DNA from: Austropuccinia psidii
Lineage: Eukaryota; Basidiomycota; Pucciniomycetes; Pucciniales; Sphaerophragmiaceae
Reading direction: 5' to 3'
Assembly (NCBI GenBank): GCA_023105745.1
Contig: JALGQZ010000001.1
Span: 48,297,662 to 48,361,661 of the forward strand
DNA length: 64,000 nt
This document shows, piece after piece, positions 1-11,321 of this stretch (within the stretch, counting starts at the first letter, position 1; each line of letters begins with the position of its first letter). Position numbers and translations under genes: made by a program. The notes under the pieces are model-generated. The model saw only the letters and a program-made list of their open reading frames with translations. It did not search any database and was not told the DNA's origin.

Positions 1-637
1 TCACATCTTGTATGAGATTTGCTATGTCATCAATGCTGCTGATGTTGTTGCATCTGCATTTGACTGCATGTTCTAGATCTCCTGGCAATTTTGTTAGGAG
101 TTTATGGTTTCTCATTTCTATTGTCATATTGGGATCAATAGCTTTTAGCCTCTTTGTTTGTTTGAGGCATGATTCTTAAGGGTATTTTTCTGTGGAGTAT
201 CTATCACTTTCAAAGGACATGGTCTTTTGCCAGATCCAACTACCATTGCTATACTTTTGTATAATCTGGTTCCTCCACCATGGCCAGCTTTTCCTGCCAT
301 GTATTTCTTTCATCTCAGTATACCATATGTTTGCATGGCCTCTGAATGCTGTGTTAAGTCTTGTTGTGATCCAGTAGTCTGGTATCTTTGGGACATCAAC
401 AAAGAGTCCATCAATATAGTCAATGATCTCCATATGGTCATATTCCCCAATTCATGAGAACTTTGGCCAGTTTGTTACTTCTGATAACTGTTTTAGTGCC
501 TGTTTCTCTGAATAGTTGAGATTTTCCCCATCTTGGTACACTGACTCTGATCTTAACTTTGGAATCTGATATTCAGGTTCCTGGTCATAGTCTTTATCCT
601 CTTCTTTCAATTGTGTAGAGGTAGTAGGTTGACCTTG
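1..637 (-). pseudogene. Element 0 gag, capsid part (distal half)
   Basis: Downstream half of a Ty3-type gag, cut from its start by the insertion of Element 1. The minus strand shows the capsid-like core seen in Elements 1 and 3: a WPKFS motif, then GEYDHMEI (near 440), IPDYWITTRLN, SWPWWRNQII and, near position 80, a GDLEHAVKCR stretch. An in-frame TGA stands where the relatives have a glycine codon ([10 protein letters not shown]) at about 455, and a TAA follows at about 176. Both are substitutions that leave the frame intact on either side. The reading frame joins exactly to the gag piece at 11322-12431 if Element 1 and one CCTTG copy are removed. Pol of this element lies beyond the left edge. 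Confident as an inactive gag fragment. Confidence 0.85.
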
Positions 638-2641
638 TGTAAGGTTTGACTATGAAACAATAAGTAAAAATTACTAATTTATCACTTATTGTACTCTGAA
701 TGTCCTTATAAAATGAATAAATAAGATTAAAATAATAATAATAATAAAGAAATATTATTATTATGGCGTAAAATTATTATATTATTAAATAAATATAATA
801 ATATAATTAATATTATATAAAAATATAATATTATAAATAATATATTATAAAGCTCTTTATTATTGTTACCAAAAAATAATAAAGGCGTAAAAAATTGTTT
901 TTTATAAATAAAAAACAATTAATAACAATAATATTACTAATATTAAAGTTATAAATTAATATAAATACTATTTATATTAAATAAGAATTATTATGAGTAA
1001 TAATAAGAGAGAAATTATTATAATAAGATGAAATAACCTACTTTTAACACTTAAGATAATAATTTTGAGTTATTTTACGCCAAAAGAATATAATACAACC
1101 TTTTCAAATTGTATTTACAATAAAAATAAAGAGAATTTACTAAATTTCTTGATTTTACGTGGAAATGAGCTTTTTAGAGAGATTTATAGCAAAAACAATT
1201 AAAGAATTGATTTAATCACGTGAAAATGGTGATTAATGACAAGATGGTCTTTGGTCTTTAAGAATATAAGAGTTTTATATTTAAAGAATAAAGAAATTAC
1301 CTTTTATTTAATTGATTTAATGTTTTTGATGCGTCTGAGGGGAAAACAGAGTAAAAAGAGCTCTATTTATAGTAAATACCTCCCTCCTAGAGTCCAACAG
1401 GCTTCTAGTAGACGTGTACTGATCATATCCACTGGAATTGATCAATATTTTAAGGTTTGAGGGTGATTACATCATGATCAAACCATATTACATCATTATT
1501 ACACCATTATTTAGAGTTATCACTATAACTCTAAGTGTGATGACATCAGAGGCTTGGCAGAACCCCAAATTTCGTGGATTTTATTAGTTTTAATCATAAA
1601 CTAATAGTATTCACCAATTTTATCACTCTTAAGACTGTTAAACTTAATTTAAGGTTACAGTATGTGATCATAACAGCTCAATTTAAGCTCAAACTTTGAT
1701 CCTCAATAACGTTTAAGGTTTTCACGCTACAGCAATTCAGAGAGTGAATTCTGATAGCCTGACATAACCTTATTATGCTGTCAAGAGCTTTTCATTACAT
1801 CATCAAAACTCTAATTTTGATGATTTTTCTTGTAACTCATCTTTTCTGTCGAAATTCAATATTTTAAACTTCAAACCTTGATTTCAGGGGGTTATACCCT
1901 GAATTTAATAATAAAAATTACATCATTCTTCACGAATGAACTAGTAGAATCCAACTGTGTACTTTTTTTTAAGTTTGGAGCACTTTCACAACAAAGTGGT
2001 CAACAGCTCTGTTGATTTTTATCAATATTTCATCATAGGTTTTAACCTTGTTTATAACTTGTAAAATAAAGTTCATATCTGTGTTCTTACAGTAATTACG
2101 TGGTGACTTTATTTTTGGTTCATCATTCTATCATGTATATTTTAGAAGATATTAGCTATGATCACTGAATATATGCGTTGACCAACAAAGTGCATATATT
2201 CAGGATAATTCCTTAAGTATTGATTTTGGGAATTAGCTTATTAATTGTTTTATATGTGGATTTTTGTGGGGAATCCACTGGTACAATTTTTTTCACATGT
2301 TGTTTCATTGGTTTCTGAGATAAATAAGGTTTTATGGTTTTTATAAGGTATTATACCTTATAATTCCTTAAATATTGACTTTACAGATATGCCATAAAAA
2401 TGGTATATGTGTATTTTTCCATGGGGAATACAATGGTATAATTTATTTCACATGTTCATTCATTGGTTTTTAAGTTAAACCAATTTTAGTACCAATTTAT
2501 GGTATTTTTTGTATATTTGAGTAATTATTTTTAGTGTATAATTATTCTAATTAATTTTAATATAATTATATTAAAGGTATAATTATTATTAATCTTTTTT
2601 GTGACCTTATTGGATATGTGGTCATATCTCAAAGGCTCACA
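638..2641 (-). repeat. Element 1 3' LTR (family LTR-A)
   Basis: On the plus strand it reads TGTAAGG...GGCTCACA, so it has TG/CA ends, and it is 2004 bp long. It lacks a 22-bp AT-rich segment present in the other LTR near 9500, apparently lost or gained by slippage between short TAATATAT repeats. A TATA-like CTATAAATAG lies on the minus strand at 1363-1372. Other family members are at 9291-11316, 31738-33712 (opposite orientation) and 59131-61154. Confidence 0.95.
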
Positions 2642-2653
2642 TTCCCTACCACC
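2642..2653 (-). other. Polypurine tract of Element 1
   Basis: On the minus strand the purine-rich GGTGGTAGGGAA ends directly against the 3' LTR. This is where plus-strand DNA synthesis is primed in LTR retrotransposons. Element 6 has the same sequence at 61155. Confidence 0.7.
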
Positions 2654-2759
2654 AAAAAAGATTGTACCACAATCTGATATATGTGATTAGGGTATCATCC
2701 ACTGTCCTACCTCTTCAGTAGACTTTGTTAGTCTTGAAGCTCAATAATGCTTAACTTTT

Positions 2760-5700
2760 TTATTTTTCAGGTTTTCTTTCATGTCTGAACCTTCTTAGTA
2801 GTTTATCAGCATTTGTTATATCTTTCTCAAGTAGCCATTCATCTTCTTGAGTTGAATTTCTATACCTTACAAGGTATTCTCTTTCTTTTTTGTTTCTTGT
2901 CCTTCTTTCTTTAAGGACTTTTACTATTTTCTTTTCCTCTCCTTCTTCCAAGGGGGGAATCTCAAGTGGGGGTTTATTTCTTAGTGGAAATAACTCTTTG
3001 TCACTTGAACTGTAAGGTTTTATCAGACTTACAGGGAAAGTTGGGTGTTTGTTCATTAGTTCACCTGTGAGTTCTAATTGCACAGCATTGGGTCCATGAA
3101 GTGCTTTTATCATAAATGGTCCTGCAAAGGAATCTTTCAATTTCTTTGGGCCTTTTATGTTATTGAAATTAAGGGTTGATACTAAAACCAAGTCCCCTAT
3201 TTTGAAGTCAGGTGGCTTATGACTTTTATCCCATCTTTCTTTTGCATATTTAAAAGAATCTTGCATGCATCTGTTTGCATGATGTCTTGCTTTGTCAAGC
3301 ATTATCTTGAAACTGCTTGCTGTTGGATGTATATCCACCAAGTCCCTTTTGAGGGTATCATAAGGAAGTCTTGGATTCCAACCTTTCTCTAGCATTGCTG
3401 GTGTTTTGCCAGTAGAAGAATGGATTGATGTCTTATATGCCAGTTCAAGTGCTGGTATTAGTGTACACCAATCATGGGTAAAACCATCAGAATCTTTGAA
3501 TTCTAGCCCATAAGCACAGAATCTTCTGATCATATCCTCTAGGGTCTGTATCATTCTTTCTGCTAGACCATCAGTTTGAGGATGATAAGCTGTTGAGAAT
3601 GATAATTTTGTCCCAAAAAAGTTATGGAGATTTGTCCATAATGCTGAAGTGAACTTTGGGTCTCTATCACTTATAATATTTTGGAATAAGCCTGTGTGGC
3701 TAATGACTTTATTCCATATCATTATGGCTGTATCCATAGCTGTGTCATCTTTATGACATGGTAAGAACATGGGAGTTTTACTGTACCTGTCAACTAATAC
3801 TAGGCATGCATTATAACTCCTGTCTCCTCCTGGAGGTAAAGCTGTTACCCAATCCATATGAACTATTTCCCATGGGGATTTTGGTTCTTGGATTTGGATC
3901 ATCATTCCAAATTTCTTTCCTGTGGCTCTGTTGGCTTTTTGGCATCTGTCACAGGTTTGGCAGTACTCTGCAACATCTTTCTTCCAATTTGGCCACCAAG
4001 AGCAGGTTTTCACCCTCTCTAGTGTCCTATCTTCTGAGAAATGTCCAGATGCAACACTATCATGACATTCATGTAAAATAGTGTTTATTAGTGTTCTGTC
4101 TGTTAAGGCCATAACACATGTGTGTTTTGTTCTATGGTAAAGGATTCCATCAAGGAGGTGGAATCTTCCTTCATCATATGCTTTTTTCCATATTTCATCT
4201 AGTTTTGATGAAAGTGATGGGTCTTTGCAGTCTTTCATTAGAAGCTGGCTTAAGATATGGCAATTTTTGTCTGTCTTATAGCTTTCTTTAACTTGGTTAA
4301 AGAATTCTGTGCCAATGTCTGTAACACATATTCCTTCTATATGGTGCTCTTCTTGTGGTACCCATGCTGGATTGTCAGGGGTATTTGCTAGAGCCCATCT
4401 GCTAAGACCATCTGCATTTTTATGAATATTTCCAGATTTATGAACAATAGTCATATTTCCCCTATATTCTTGGATAGCAATTTGCCATCTCAGCATATGT
4501 CTATTTGGAGTCTTCATATTTAATAGTGATTTCACAGCATTACAGGCTGTGATTACATCAAATACTGTGCCATCCAAATAATAATGCAGCTTTTCTAAAG
4601 CCCACACTAGGCATAAGCAGTCCATTTGGCTTGCTCCATACCTTGCTTCTGTTGGCTTTATCTGCCTTGAAATGAAACAAATTGGTCCTTCCACTGGTTT
4701 ATCATTGATAATTTGTGTTTGGTGAAGTGCAGCACCTATTCCTTCTCCACAAGCATCAATGTACAGTTTGAAAGGTAGTTTCCAATCTGGCATTAGAAGA
4801 AATGGGGCATTTGTTAAAGAATTTTTCAATTCTTCATATGCCTTGACTCTTTCTTCTGTCATCTCATAGACTGTTTGTTGGTCACATAGCTTATACAAGG
4901 ATTTAGCAATCTTTGCAAAGTCCTTTATATGCTGTCTATAGTAACCAGCAAATCCTAGAAATGATTGCATTTCTTTTTTAGTTTGAGGCATTGGTTTAAG
5001 TAGTACTGCTGCTACTTTATTTTTGTCTATGCCTAGACTAAGTCCAGATACCACATGTCCTAGTGCTTTTAATTCACTATATGCAAAATGACACTTTTTC
5101 AAGGAAATTTTCATATTCACTTGGACTATTTTCTGTAGTACCCTTTCTAGTCTTGTAAGGTGATTGTCCCAGGTTTCTGAGCAAACTATGATATCATCAA
5201 TGTAGATTATTAACCATCCTTCTGATAATTCTTCAGGAAATATGGTATTCATCATTCTTTGATAATGGGAAGGTGCATTTTTTATCCCAAATGGCATTCT
5301 TAAGTATTCAAAAATTCCACAATGGACTATTATTCTTAGTAGTTTCTTGGCATTGTCTGTTAAGACATTTTGATGAAAACCCTTAAGAGCATCCATAGCT
5401 GTGATGAACTTAGCTTGTGACAATTGGGTCAATGTCTCATGGATTCTGGGTATTGGATATCTGTCTGGAATGGTATAGGTATTCAGGGCTCTGAAGTCTC
5501 CTACCATCCTTGATTTTCCATTATGCCAAGTTATAATGACAGGTGTAGTAACTTCTACTTGCTCATTATGTCCAACCTTTCTTAATACTCCAAGGTCCAT
5601 TAATTCTTTAATGTGCACCTCTAGGGATTCTCTAGCTCTTGGACTGGCTGGATAAGCAGGTCTTCTTAATAAAGGTGGGTAAGGTTTTTCTACATTAAGA

Positions 5701-8558
5701 ATTATATCCACTTCATGTCCAATTATGGCACCTAGTGGCTCTTTGTCAGTTGCAAAGGCATTTTTATACTTAAATAAGAGGTCAATCAATTTTTCTTTCA
5801 TTTTTTCTGTTAACTCTTGATTGAATTCTGCCTCTCTGAGTTGTTCAGATATAAAAAGTTCTTTTTCTGGAATTTTTTCCTCATTCTTAATAACTGTGAA
5901 TTGTTTTTTGTTATTTAAGAATCCAAACTTTTGTCTTTTATTATCTCCTATGGTAAAATATCTATCCTTTTGGTTGGAGATATCTATACCATAGATTGAT
6001 AAGTAGTCATTTCCAAGTATGAAATGATTACTAGTACAGTTGTCCATTACTACAAACTCTACTTTGATTCTGACACATTGTGAGGGATGAGGAAAAATTA
6101 GTGTTAAATCAATTATTCCAAGGGGCTTCATGCTCTCACTTGCACTACTAAATTTGACACCTTGTATTGGCATAAGTTTTTCTTGCCAGTCTGGGACAAT
6201 GGTTTTTAAATAACTTTTGCCAACACAAGTGCAATATGCTCCTGTATCCAAGTTAACCTTTCCTTCTTGGTTATCAACCATAACAATACTAATACTTGAT
6301 TTTCCAGCTGTATATCCCATTCCTCTTGCAGGTTTGGTTCTATACATTTTGGCATCTTGTATGTTTGTCAGATTTGTGTCAGATGTTCCAACTTGTGGCA
6401 AGTTTGAGTTAACATCCAGTACTTCATAAATTATATCAATATTATTAATTTGTGCATTAATTATATTGATTTCATCACTTTCAGAGCTCTCTGACTCTTC
6501 TGTCTCTTTTTCAGAGTCAGATTCCTCTTCTTTGTCATTGTGGTTTTCTGTTTCCACAATTTCATTAATCTTTGCTTTTTTAAGGCAATTATTGGCTAAG
6601 TGTCCAATACCTCCACATTTATGGCATTTTCTTTGCTCATTATTGTTGGATGTATTGGGTTTAAAGGATTCTTTTGATTTATCTTTCTTGATAAATGGTT
6701 TATTTGGGCTTTTAATGTCCAATTTTTTCCAAGTCCTGCCAATTTTTGTTCTTGTCACTATATCTTCTAGTGCATTTATATACTCTTCTGTGGAGCATGG
6801 TTCTATACACCTGCTTCTTAGGGCATGTTCTAGTTCCCCTCCACATTTTTTAAGTATTTTCATATGCACCATCTTCTGTGACATTTCTGGGTACAGTGCA
6901 TTAAGCCTTTCAACTTGTTTTAGGAACCAAGTTAAAGGTTTATCTTTCTCTGGGTCAAAGAAAGAGTTTTCAAATGCATTTTCTATCTTATACCTCCAGG
7001 CATCATTTGCCCACTTGGTGATTATTTCTTGTTTCCACCAAGACCAGGTATTTTTACCATTTGTTTGTCTTATGCCATAATACCATCTTTTTGCAGATTT
7101 CTCAAACAAAGAATGTAATCTTGCAGTGATTAATTCATCTGGTATGGCATAATCTTCTTGTAACATGTCAATTGTTTTAATGAATGACATGTGGTCATAT
7201 TCACCTTCTCCTGTGAATGTTGGCCATTCTTTCAGTTGAGGTGCTTCCTTCATTAAGACTTGGTTATTATCTTGGTGACTCAAGTCTGTTATGAAAGGAT
7301 TTGACAATTCCTCTTTTGTTTTAATAGGGCTTCTTATATGGGAAAATGGTGTTGATAACTTTGGCATATTTAAATTAGCCTCATTAATTTTATCCATTTT
7401 TTCAGTAATAAGCCTTATTTCACTTTGAATATCATCTTTCAGATGCATTCTTGCTTCATCACTTTTTCCCACATGGTCCAAAAGTAATTTTTGGTGTGAT
7501 GAAGTCTTTTCTTCAAATTTTTCTACAGAAATACTTAATTTATTTAATTTTTCTGTAAGATTGTCAATACTCACATCATAATTGATTGTCAAAGTCTTGT
7601 CTTTGATATCTTTTATGTATTTATACAATTCTTGTTGTCCTTGTATTAATTTTTGAGTATTGTCAATTAAATTTTTTGGTTTATTATTTTCACCAATAAA
7701 CTTAATGTTGTCAATTTCTTTCTTGTTTTGTACAACAATTTTTGTTAAAGAAGATAAATTGTTATTTATTTCTTGTAGTGATAATAAACTGTCTTTAATT
7801 TCTTTTAGAGGTAATATACTGATTTTAATTTCTGTTAAAGTATTTACAACATCTTTGGACAAGGTTATTTCTTTGGGAAATGAGGTTGTCTCATTCTTTG
7901 CTCTTCCTTGTCCTTGAATTCCATCAAGGTTCTGGCCATGTTGAAGACATTGTCCATGGCATCCTTTTGGATTCTTGGGATTCTGTAGCTTGGGGAATAT
8001 GGTTTCCTCCAATGCTTTTTCTTGTTCTTCTTCCCTTCTTGGGGAAGTGGGTTGACTTGAGGCTTGCTGGTAGAAGCTACTGGGGCTTCTTCCTTGGTTG
8101 CCTCCCTCTTTTTGGCATGATAATCCTTGATTTTTTTGATTTGAGGTTTGGATGACAGTGGATTCCATCCATTGGAGTATTTCACTATCTCCTCCTCTTT
8201 GAGGAACTTTTTCAGGATGTGCCAGGAGTTCATCACTCCTTGGTGTATTTGAGGCAGCATTTCCCAGTCTTTGTCCTTGTATACTGTGTAATACTGCTTG
8301 TACTGGCTCATGTAGATGTCTATCTGAGCCCTCTGAATGTGATTTGTACCTGTTTGAGTTACTCATACTTAGTTCCAATTCAGGCTCAGATATTATGGGC
8401 ATTTCTGGGACTTGCCTTTGGGATAAGGCACTTCCTTGTGTGGATTCTGTTCCACTGGGGATATTGCCCTTTCTTTTCCCTTTTGAGGGATCAATTCTAC
8501 TTCTGAGTCCAGCTCCATCTGATTGGATGGAGTATTGGGAACCTCTTCTGGTAGTCAT
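2760..8558 (-). CDS. Gag-Pol polyprotein of Element 1 (Ty3 chromovirus)
   Basis: Single 1932-aa frame. About residues 1-230 are disordered and overprinted on a second frame; a coiled-coil-rich stretch follows to about 400. Then come a capsid-like region (about 441-575), a zinc knuckle [14 protein letters not shown] (about 645), an aspartic protease LDTGAYC (Asp 771), a reverse transcriptase with YIDD (Tyr 1119), RNase H, an integrase with HHCC finger (about 1494) and DDE residues (HMDW, SDRDPK, LAERMIQ), and a C-terminal chromodomain (about 1880-1925). Gag and Pol are fused in one frame with no frameshift. RNase H looks damaged: the glutamate seen as MEC in Elements 3 and 6 is Asp at 1313, and the ITD aspartate is Ala at 1338. 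The ATG lies inside a predicted intron, so initiation needs the unspliced RNA or another start. Confidence 0.95.
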   Translation of the reverse strand: MTTRRGSQYSIQSDGAGLRSRIDPSKGKRKGNIPSGTESTQGSALSQRQVPEMPIISEPELELSMSNSNRYKSHSEGSDRHLHEPVQAVLHSIQGQRLGNAASNTPRSDELLAHPEKVPQRGGDSEILQWMESTVIQTSNQKNQGLSCQKEGGNQGRSPSSFYQQASSQPTSPRREEEQEKALEETIFPKLQNPKNPKGCHGQCLQHGQNLDGIQGQGRAKNETTSFPKEITLSKDVVNTLTEIKISILPLKEIKDSLLSLQEINNNLSSLTKIVVQNKKEIDNIKFIGENNKPKNLIDNTQKLIQGQQELYKYIKDIKDKTLTINYDVSIDNLTEKLNKLSISVEKFEEKTSSHQKLLLDHVGKSDEARMHLKDDIQSEIRLITEKMDKINEANLNMPKLSTPFSHIRSPIKTKEELSNPFITDLSHQDNNQVLMKEAPQLKEWPTFTGEGEYDHMSFIKTIDMLQEDYAIPDELITARLHSLFEKSAKRWYYGIRQTNGKNTWSWWKQEIITKWANDAWRYKIENAFENSFFDPEKDKPLTWFLKQVERLNALYPEMSQKMVHMKILKKCGGELEHALRSRCIEPCSTEEYINALEDIVTRTKIGRTWKKLDIKSPNKPFIKKDKSKESFKPNTSNNNEQRKCHKCGGIGHLANNCLKKAKINEIVETENHNDKEEESDSEKETEESESSESDEINIINAQINNIDIIYEVLDVNSNLPQVGTSDTNLTNIQDAKMYRTKPARGMGYTAGKSSISIVMVDNQEGKVNLDTGAYCTCVGKSYLKTIVPDWQEKLMPIQGVKFSSASESMKPLGIIDLTLIFPHPSQCVRIKVEFVVMDNCTSNHFILGNDYLSIYGIDISNQKDRYFTIGDNKRQKFGFLNNKKQFTVIKNEEKIPEKELFISEQLREAEFNQELTEKMKEKLIDLLFKYKNAFATDKEPLGAIIGHEVDIILNVEKPYPPLLRRPAYPASPRARESLEVHIKELMDLGVLRKVGHNEQVEVTTPVIITWHNGKSRMVGDFRALNTYTIPDRYPIPRIHETLTQLSQAKFITAMDALKGFHQNVLTDNAKKLLRIIVHCGIFEYLRMPFGIKNAPSHYQRMMNTIFPEELSEGWLIIYIDDIIVCSETWDNHLTRLERVLQKIVQVNMKISLKKCHFAYSELKALGHVVSGLSLGIDKNKVAAVLLKPMPQTKKEMQSFLGFAGYYRQHIKDFAKIAKSLYKLCDQQTVYEMTEERVKAYEELKNSLTNAPFLLMPDWKLPFKLYIDACGEGIGAALHQTQIINDKPVEGPICFISRQIKPTEARYGASQMDCLCLVWALEKLHYYLDGTVFDVITACNAVKSLLNMKTPNRHMLRWQIAIQEYRGNMTIVHKSGNIHKNADGLSRWALANTPDNPAWVPQEEHHIEGICVTDIGTEFFNQVKESYKTDKNCHILSQLLMKDCKDPSLSSKLDEIWKKAYDEGRFHLLDGILYHRTKHTCVMALTDRTLINTILHECHDSVASGHFSEDRTLERVKTCSWWPNWKKDVAEYCQTCDRCQKANRATGKKFGMMIQIQEPKSPWEIVHMDWVTALPPGGDRSYNACLVLVDRYSKTPMFLPCHKDDTAMDTAIMIWNKVISHTGLFQNIISDRDPKFTSALWTNLHNFFGTKLSFSTAYHPQTDGLAERMIQTLEDMIRRFCAYGLEFKDSDGFTHDWCTLIPALELAYKTSIHSSTGKTPAMLEKGWNPRLPYDTLKRDLVDIHPTASSFKIMLDKARHHANRCMQDSFKYAKERWDKSHKPPDFKIGDLVLVSTLNFNNIKGPKKLKDSFAGPFMIKALHGPNAVQLELTGELMNKHPTFPVSLIKPYSSSDKELFPLRNKPPLEIPPLEEGEEKKIVKVLKERRTRNKKEREYLVRYRNSTQEDEWLLEKDITNADKLLRRFRHERKPEK
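7865..8547 (-). CDS. Overprinted leader ORF of Element 1 (second gag frame)
   Basis: A +1 frame overlapping the Gag-Pol N-terminus. It is open as a block from about 8363 to the TAA at 7865 and, with a predicted 66-nt GC-AG intron (8350-8415) removed, from the acceptor at 8547. The product holds [29 protein letters not shown], a lysine-rich linker and [20 protein letters not shown] before the stop. The same blocks occur in the same relative frame in Element 3: by eye 21 of 29 residues are identical in the last block and every replacement is conservative. The Gag-Pol frame over the same DNA matches only about 15 of 30, with unlike replacements. This frame therefore looks like the constrained one. 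Function unknown; perhaps a Gag N-terminal or nucleic-acid-binding protein. Confidence 0.7.
8350..8415 (-). other. Predicted GC-AG intron in Element 1 leader ORF
   Basis: The minus strand reads AAAG|GCAAGT at 8416/8415, the strong consensus of GC-AG donors, and ends AACTCAAACAG at 8350, with a branch-like ACTAAG about 25-30 nt upstream. The 66 nt contain three stops in the overprinted frame (two TAA, one TGA). Its removal rejoins that frame in phase 1. Retained, it stays open in the Gag-Pol frame. No such interruption is needed in Element 3. Confidence 0.5.
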
Positions 8559-8632
8559 AATTAAAGAATAAGAAAAAATAAAAGTATTTTAGAATAAAAT
8601 TCTTTTATGGCAATTTAAAAAGAGGTGCTCAC
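8548..8632 (-). other. Predicted leader intron of Element 1 containing the Gag-Pol ATG
   Basis: Donor GAAG|GTGAGC at 8633/8632 and acceptor ATGACTACCAG at 8548; 85 nt. The Gag-Pol ATG (8558) lies 11 nt before the intron end. Splicing therefore removes the initiator and joins the upstream exon (phase 1) to the overprinted frame. Inferred from sequence and from matching structures in Elements 0 and 3; no transcript evidence. Confidence 0.65.
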
Positions 8633-8782
8633 CTTCAGAGTCTTGAATGGTGGGCCCTGGAAAGTCTAATTTCTTAGCTTTCTTTCTTTTGGTGATAACT
8701 GGTGTAGGAGAACTTTGACAAGTTTCTTCCACCAATCTCTCAACAGTAGTTTGGTTGTCTTCTGTTGGGTTATCTTCAAACA
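8633..8782 (-). CDS. Predicted upstream coding exon of Element 1
   Basis: 150-nt exon between TTTTTTAG|TG (acceptor) and GAAG|GTGAGC (donor). It encodes an acidic-then-basic segment beginning FEDNPTEDNQ and ending with KRKKAKKLDF and TIQDSE. Its start matches the Element 3 exon at 39755 (both AG|TG, then aligned codons) and it ends in the same phase. The first exon, which must supply the start codon, was not identified. Because the exon begins with TG, an upstream exon ending in A would create a split ATG. Confidence 0.55.
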
Positions 8783-9269
8783 CTAAAAAAGACAAATAAA
8801 TATAAGTCTTTTTATAAGAAGTGTTATTTTTGGCAAGATATGGCAATTTTCCACGTAGAAATTGCTTTTATATCTTAAAAAAAAATGAAATAAATAAAGA
8901 AATGAATAAAAATGAATAAAAATAACTTTTTTTTATTGGTTTTTAATATTTTTTAATATTTTTTATGTATATTTTTATTTTTAAAGAATAAAATAAAAAA
9001 TGAATATGATTCTTATAAAATTAAATTATAATAAAAATTATTTTTAATTTATAAATTATCTTTTTTAATCACTAGAGTCACTCAAAGAAAGTTCTTGCAA
9101 GTCTAAGGATGTGAAAAACCACGTGTAAGACAGTACAATTGCTTTCCAAATGCCTCAATAGCTTTTAAAATCAATAAAATATAAAATTATTATATAATTT
9201 TATGATTATAAATATAATTTATTATTGGATAAACCCAAATAGAATCTTTTTAAAGGTCTTTTAAGTAAA
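8783..9269 (-). other. AT-rich 5' leader of Element 1
   Basis: About 490 bp between the primer site and the upstream exon. Very AT-rich, with poly-T runs on the minus strand that could serve as the polypyrimidine tract of the first intron. No coding signal seen. Confidence 0.5.
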
Positions 9270-9290
9270 TATCACGGCCAGGCCCCCAAA
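9270..9290 (-). other. Candidate primer binding site of Element 1
   Basis: Directly after the 5' LTR the minus strand reads TTTGGGGGCCTGGCCGTGAT. Element 0 (13629-13649) and Element 3 (39530-39550) have nearly the same sequence at the same place although their LTRs differ. Conservation at this position implies a primer-binding or packaging role. I could not match it to a tRNA 3' end in this window. Confidence 0.55.
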
Positions 9291-11316
9291 TGTAAGGTTT
9301 GACTATGAAACAATAAGTAAAAATTACTAATTTATCACTTATTGTACTCTGAATGTCCTTATAAAATGAATAAATAAGATTAAAATAATAATAATAATAA
9401 AGAAATATTATTATTATGGCGTGAAATTATTATATTATTAAATAAATATAATAATATAATTAATATTATATAAAAATATAATATTATAAATAATATATTA
9501 ATATAAAATAATTAATATATTATAAAGCTCTTTATTATTGTTACCAACAAATAATAAAGGCGTAAAAAATTGTTTTTTATAAATAAAAAACAATTAATAA
9601 CAATAATATTACTAATATTAAAGTTATAAATTAATATAAATACTATTTATATTAAATAAGAATTATTATGAGTAATAATAAGAGAGAAATTATTATAATA
9701 AGATGAAATAACCTACTTTTAACACTTAAGATAATAATTTTGAGTTATTTTACGCCAAAAGAATATAATACAACCTTTTCAAATTGTATTTACAATAAAA
9801 ATAAAGAGAATTTACTAAATTTCTTGATTTTACGTGGAAATGAGCTTTTTAGAGAGATTTATAGCAAAAACAATTAAAGAATTGATTTAATCACGTAAAA
9901 ATGGTGATTAATGACAAGATGGTCTTTGGTCTTTAAGAATATAAGAGTTTTATATTTAAAGAATAAAGAAATTACCTTTTATTTAATTGATTTAATGTTT
10001 TTGATGCGTCTGAGGGGAAAACAGAGTAAAAAGAGCTCTATTTATAGTAAATACCTCCCTCCTAGAGTCCAACAGGCTTCTAGTAGACGTGTACTGATCA
10101 TATCCACTGGAATTGATCAATATTTTAAGGTTTGAGGTTGATTACATCATGATCAAACCATATTACATCATTATTACACCATTATTTAGAGTTATCACTA
10201 TAACTCTAAGTGTGATGACATCAGAGGCTTGGCAGAACCCCAAATTTCGTGGATTTTATTAGTTTTAATCATAAACTAATAGTATTCACCAATTTTATCA
10301 CTCTTAAGACTGTTAAACTTAATTTAAGGTTACAGTATGTGATCATAACAGCTCAATTTAAGCTCAAACTTTGATCCTCAATAACTTTTAAGGTTTTCGC
10401 GCTACAGCAATTCAGAGAGTGAATTCTGATAGCCTGACATAACCTTATTATGCTGTCAAGAGCTTTTCATTACATCATCAGAACTCTAATTTTGATGATT
10501 TTTCTTGTAACTCATCTTTTCTGTCGAAATTCAATATTTTAAACTTCAAACCTTGATTTCAGGGGGTTATACCCTGAATTTAATAATAAAAATTACATCA
10601 TTCTTCACGAATGAACTAGTAGAATCCAACTGTGTACTTTTTTTTAAGTTTGGAGCACTTTCACAACAAAGTGGTCAACAGCTCTGTTGATTTTTATCAA
10701 TATTTCATCATAGGTTTTAACCTTGTTTATAACTTGTAAAATAAAGTTCATATCTGTGTTCTTACAGTAATTACGTGGTGACTTTATTTTTGGTTCATCA
10801 TTCTATCATGTATATTTTAGAAGATATTAGCTATGATCACTGAATATATGCGTTGACCAAAAAAGTGCATATATTCAGGATAATTCCTTAAGTATTGATT
10901 TTGGGAATTAGCTTAATAATTGTTTTATATGTGGAATTTTGTGGGGAATCCACTGGTACAATTTATTTCACATGTTGTTTCATTAGTTTCTGAGATAAAT
11001 AAGGTTTTATGGTTTTTATAAGGTATTATACCTTATAATTCTTTAAATATTGACTTTACAGATATGCCATAAAAATGGTATATGTGTATTTTTCCATTGG
11101 GAATCCAATGGTATAATTTATTTCACATGTTCATTCATTGGTTTTTAAGTTAAACCAATTTTAGTACCAATTTATGGTATTTTTTGTATATTTGAGTAAT
11201 TATTTTTAGTGTATAATTATTCTAATTAATTTTAATATAATTATATTAAAGGTATAATTATTATTAATCTTTTTTGTGACCTTATTGGATATGTGGTCAT
11301 ATCTCAAAGGCTCACA
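9291..11316 (-). repeat. Element 1 5' LTR (family LTR-A)
   Basis: 2026 bp, TGTAAGG...GGCTCACA on the plus strand, followed by the target duplication CCTTG (11317-11321). For the minus-strand element this is the promoter-bearing LTR. Confidence 0.95.
10038..10047 (-). promoter_or_regulatory. TATA box of Element 1 5' LTR
   Basis: CTATAAATAG on the minus strand, in a GC-poor LTR and about 750 bp upstream of the LTR end that faces the gene. A transcript would start near 10010. Also present in the other LTR-A copies. Confidence 0.5.
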
Positions 11317-11321
11317 CCTTG

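Larger units (their letters stand above)
638..11316 (-). mobile_element. Element 1: complete Ty3 chromovirus, nested in Element 0
   Basis: A full-length LTR retrotransposon with two LTRs (638-2641 and 9291-11316), a polypurine tract, a candidate primer site and one 1932-codon Gag-Pol frame on the minus strand. It is bounded by perfect 5-bp duplications CCTTG at 633-637 and 11317-11321. The C-terminal chromodomain places it among chromoviruses. The flanking frame reads straight across the empty site, so the target was the gag gene of Element 0. The LTRs differ by one 22-bp indel and roughly 15 substitutions by eye, so it is fairly young but not the newest insertion here. Confidence 0.96.

Noticed and set aside
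1236..1460. 74-codon frame on the plus strand inside LTR-A, identical in protein at 9911-10135
   Set aside because: It is antisense to the element, identical only because the two LTRs are recent copies of one sequence, and broken in the Element 6 LTR (59740-59960).
6466..7080. 204-codon plus-strand frame opposite Element 1 gag
   Set aside because: Leucine/serine/phenylalanine-rich antisense shadow of a conserved coding region; no start context, domain or independent conservation.
2760..8558. Programmed frameshift between gag and pol in Element 1
   Set aside because: Gag, protease and RT are in one continuous frame here, so no frameshift is needed for Pol; only the overprinted leader is out of frame.
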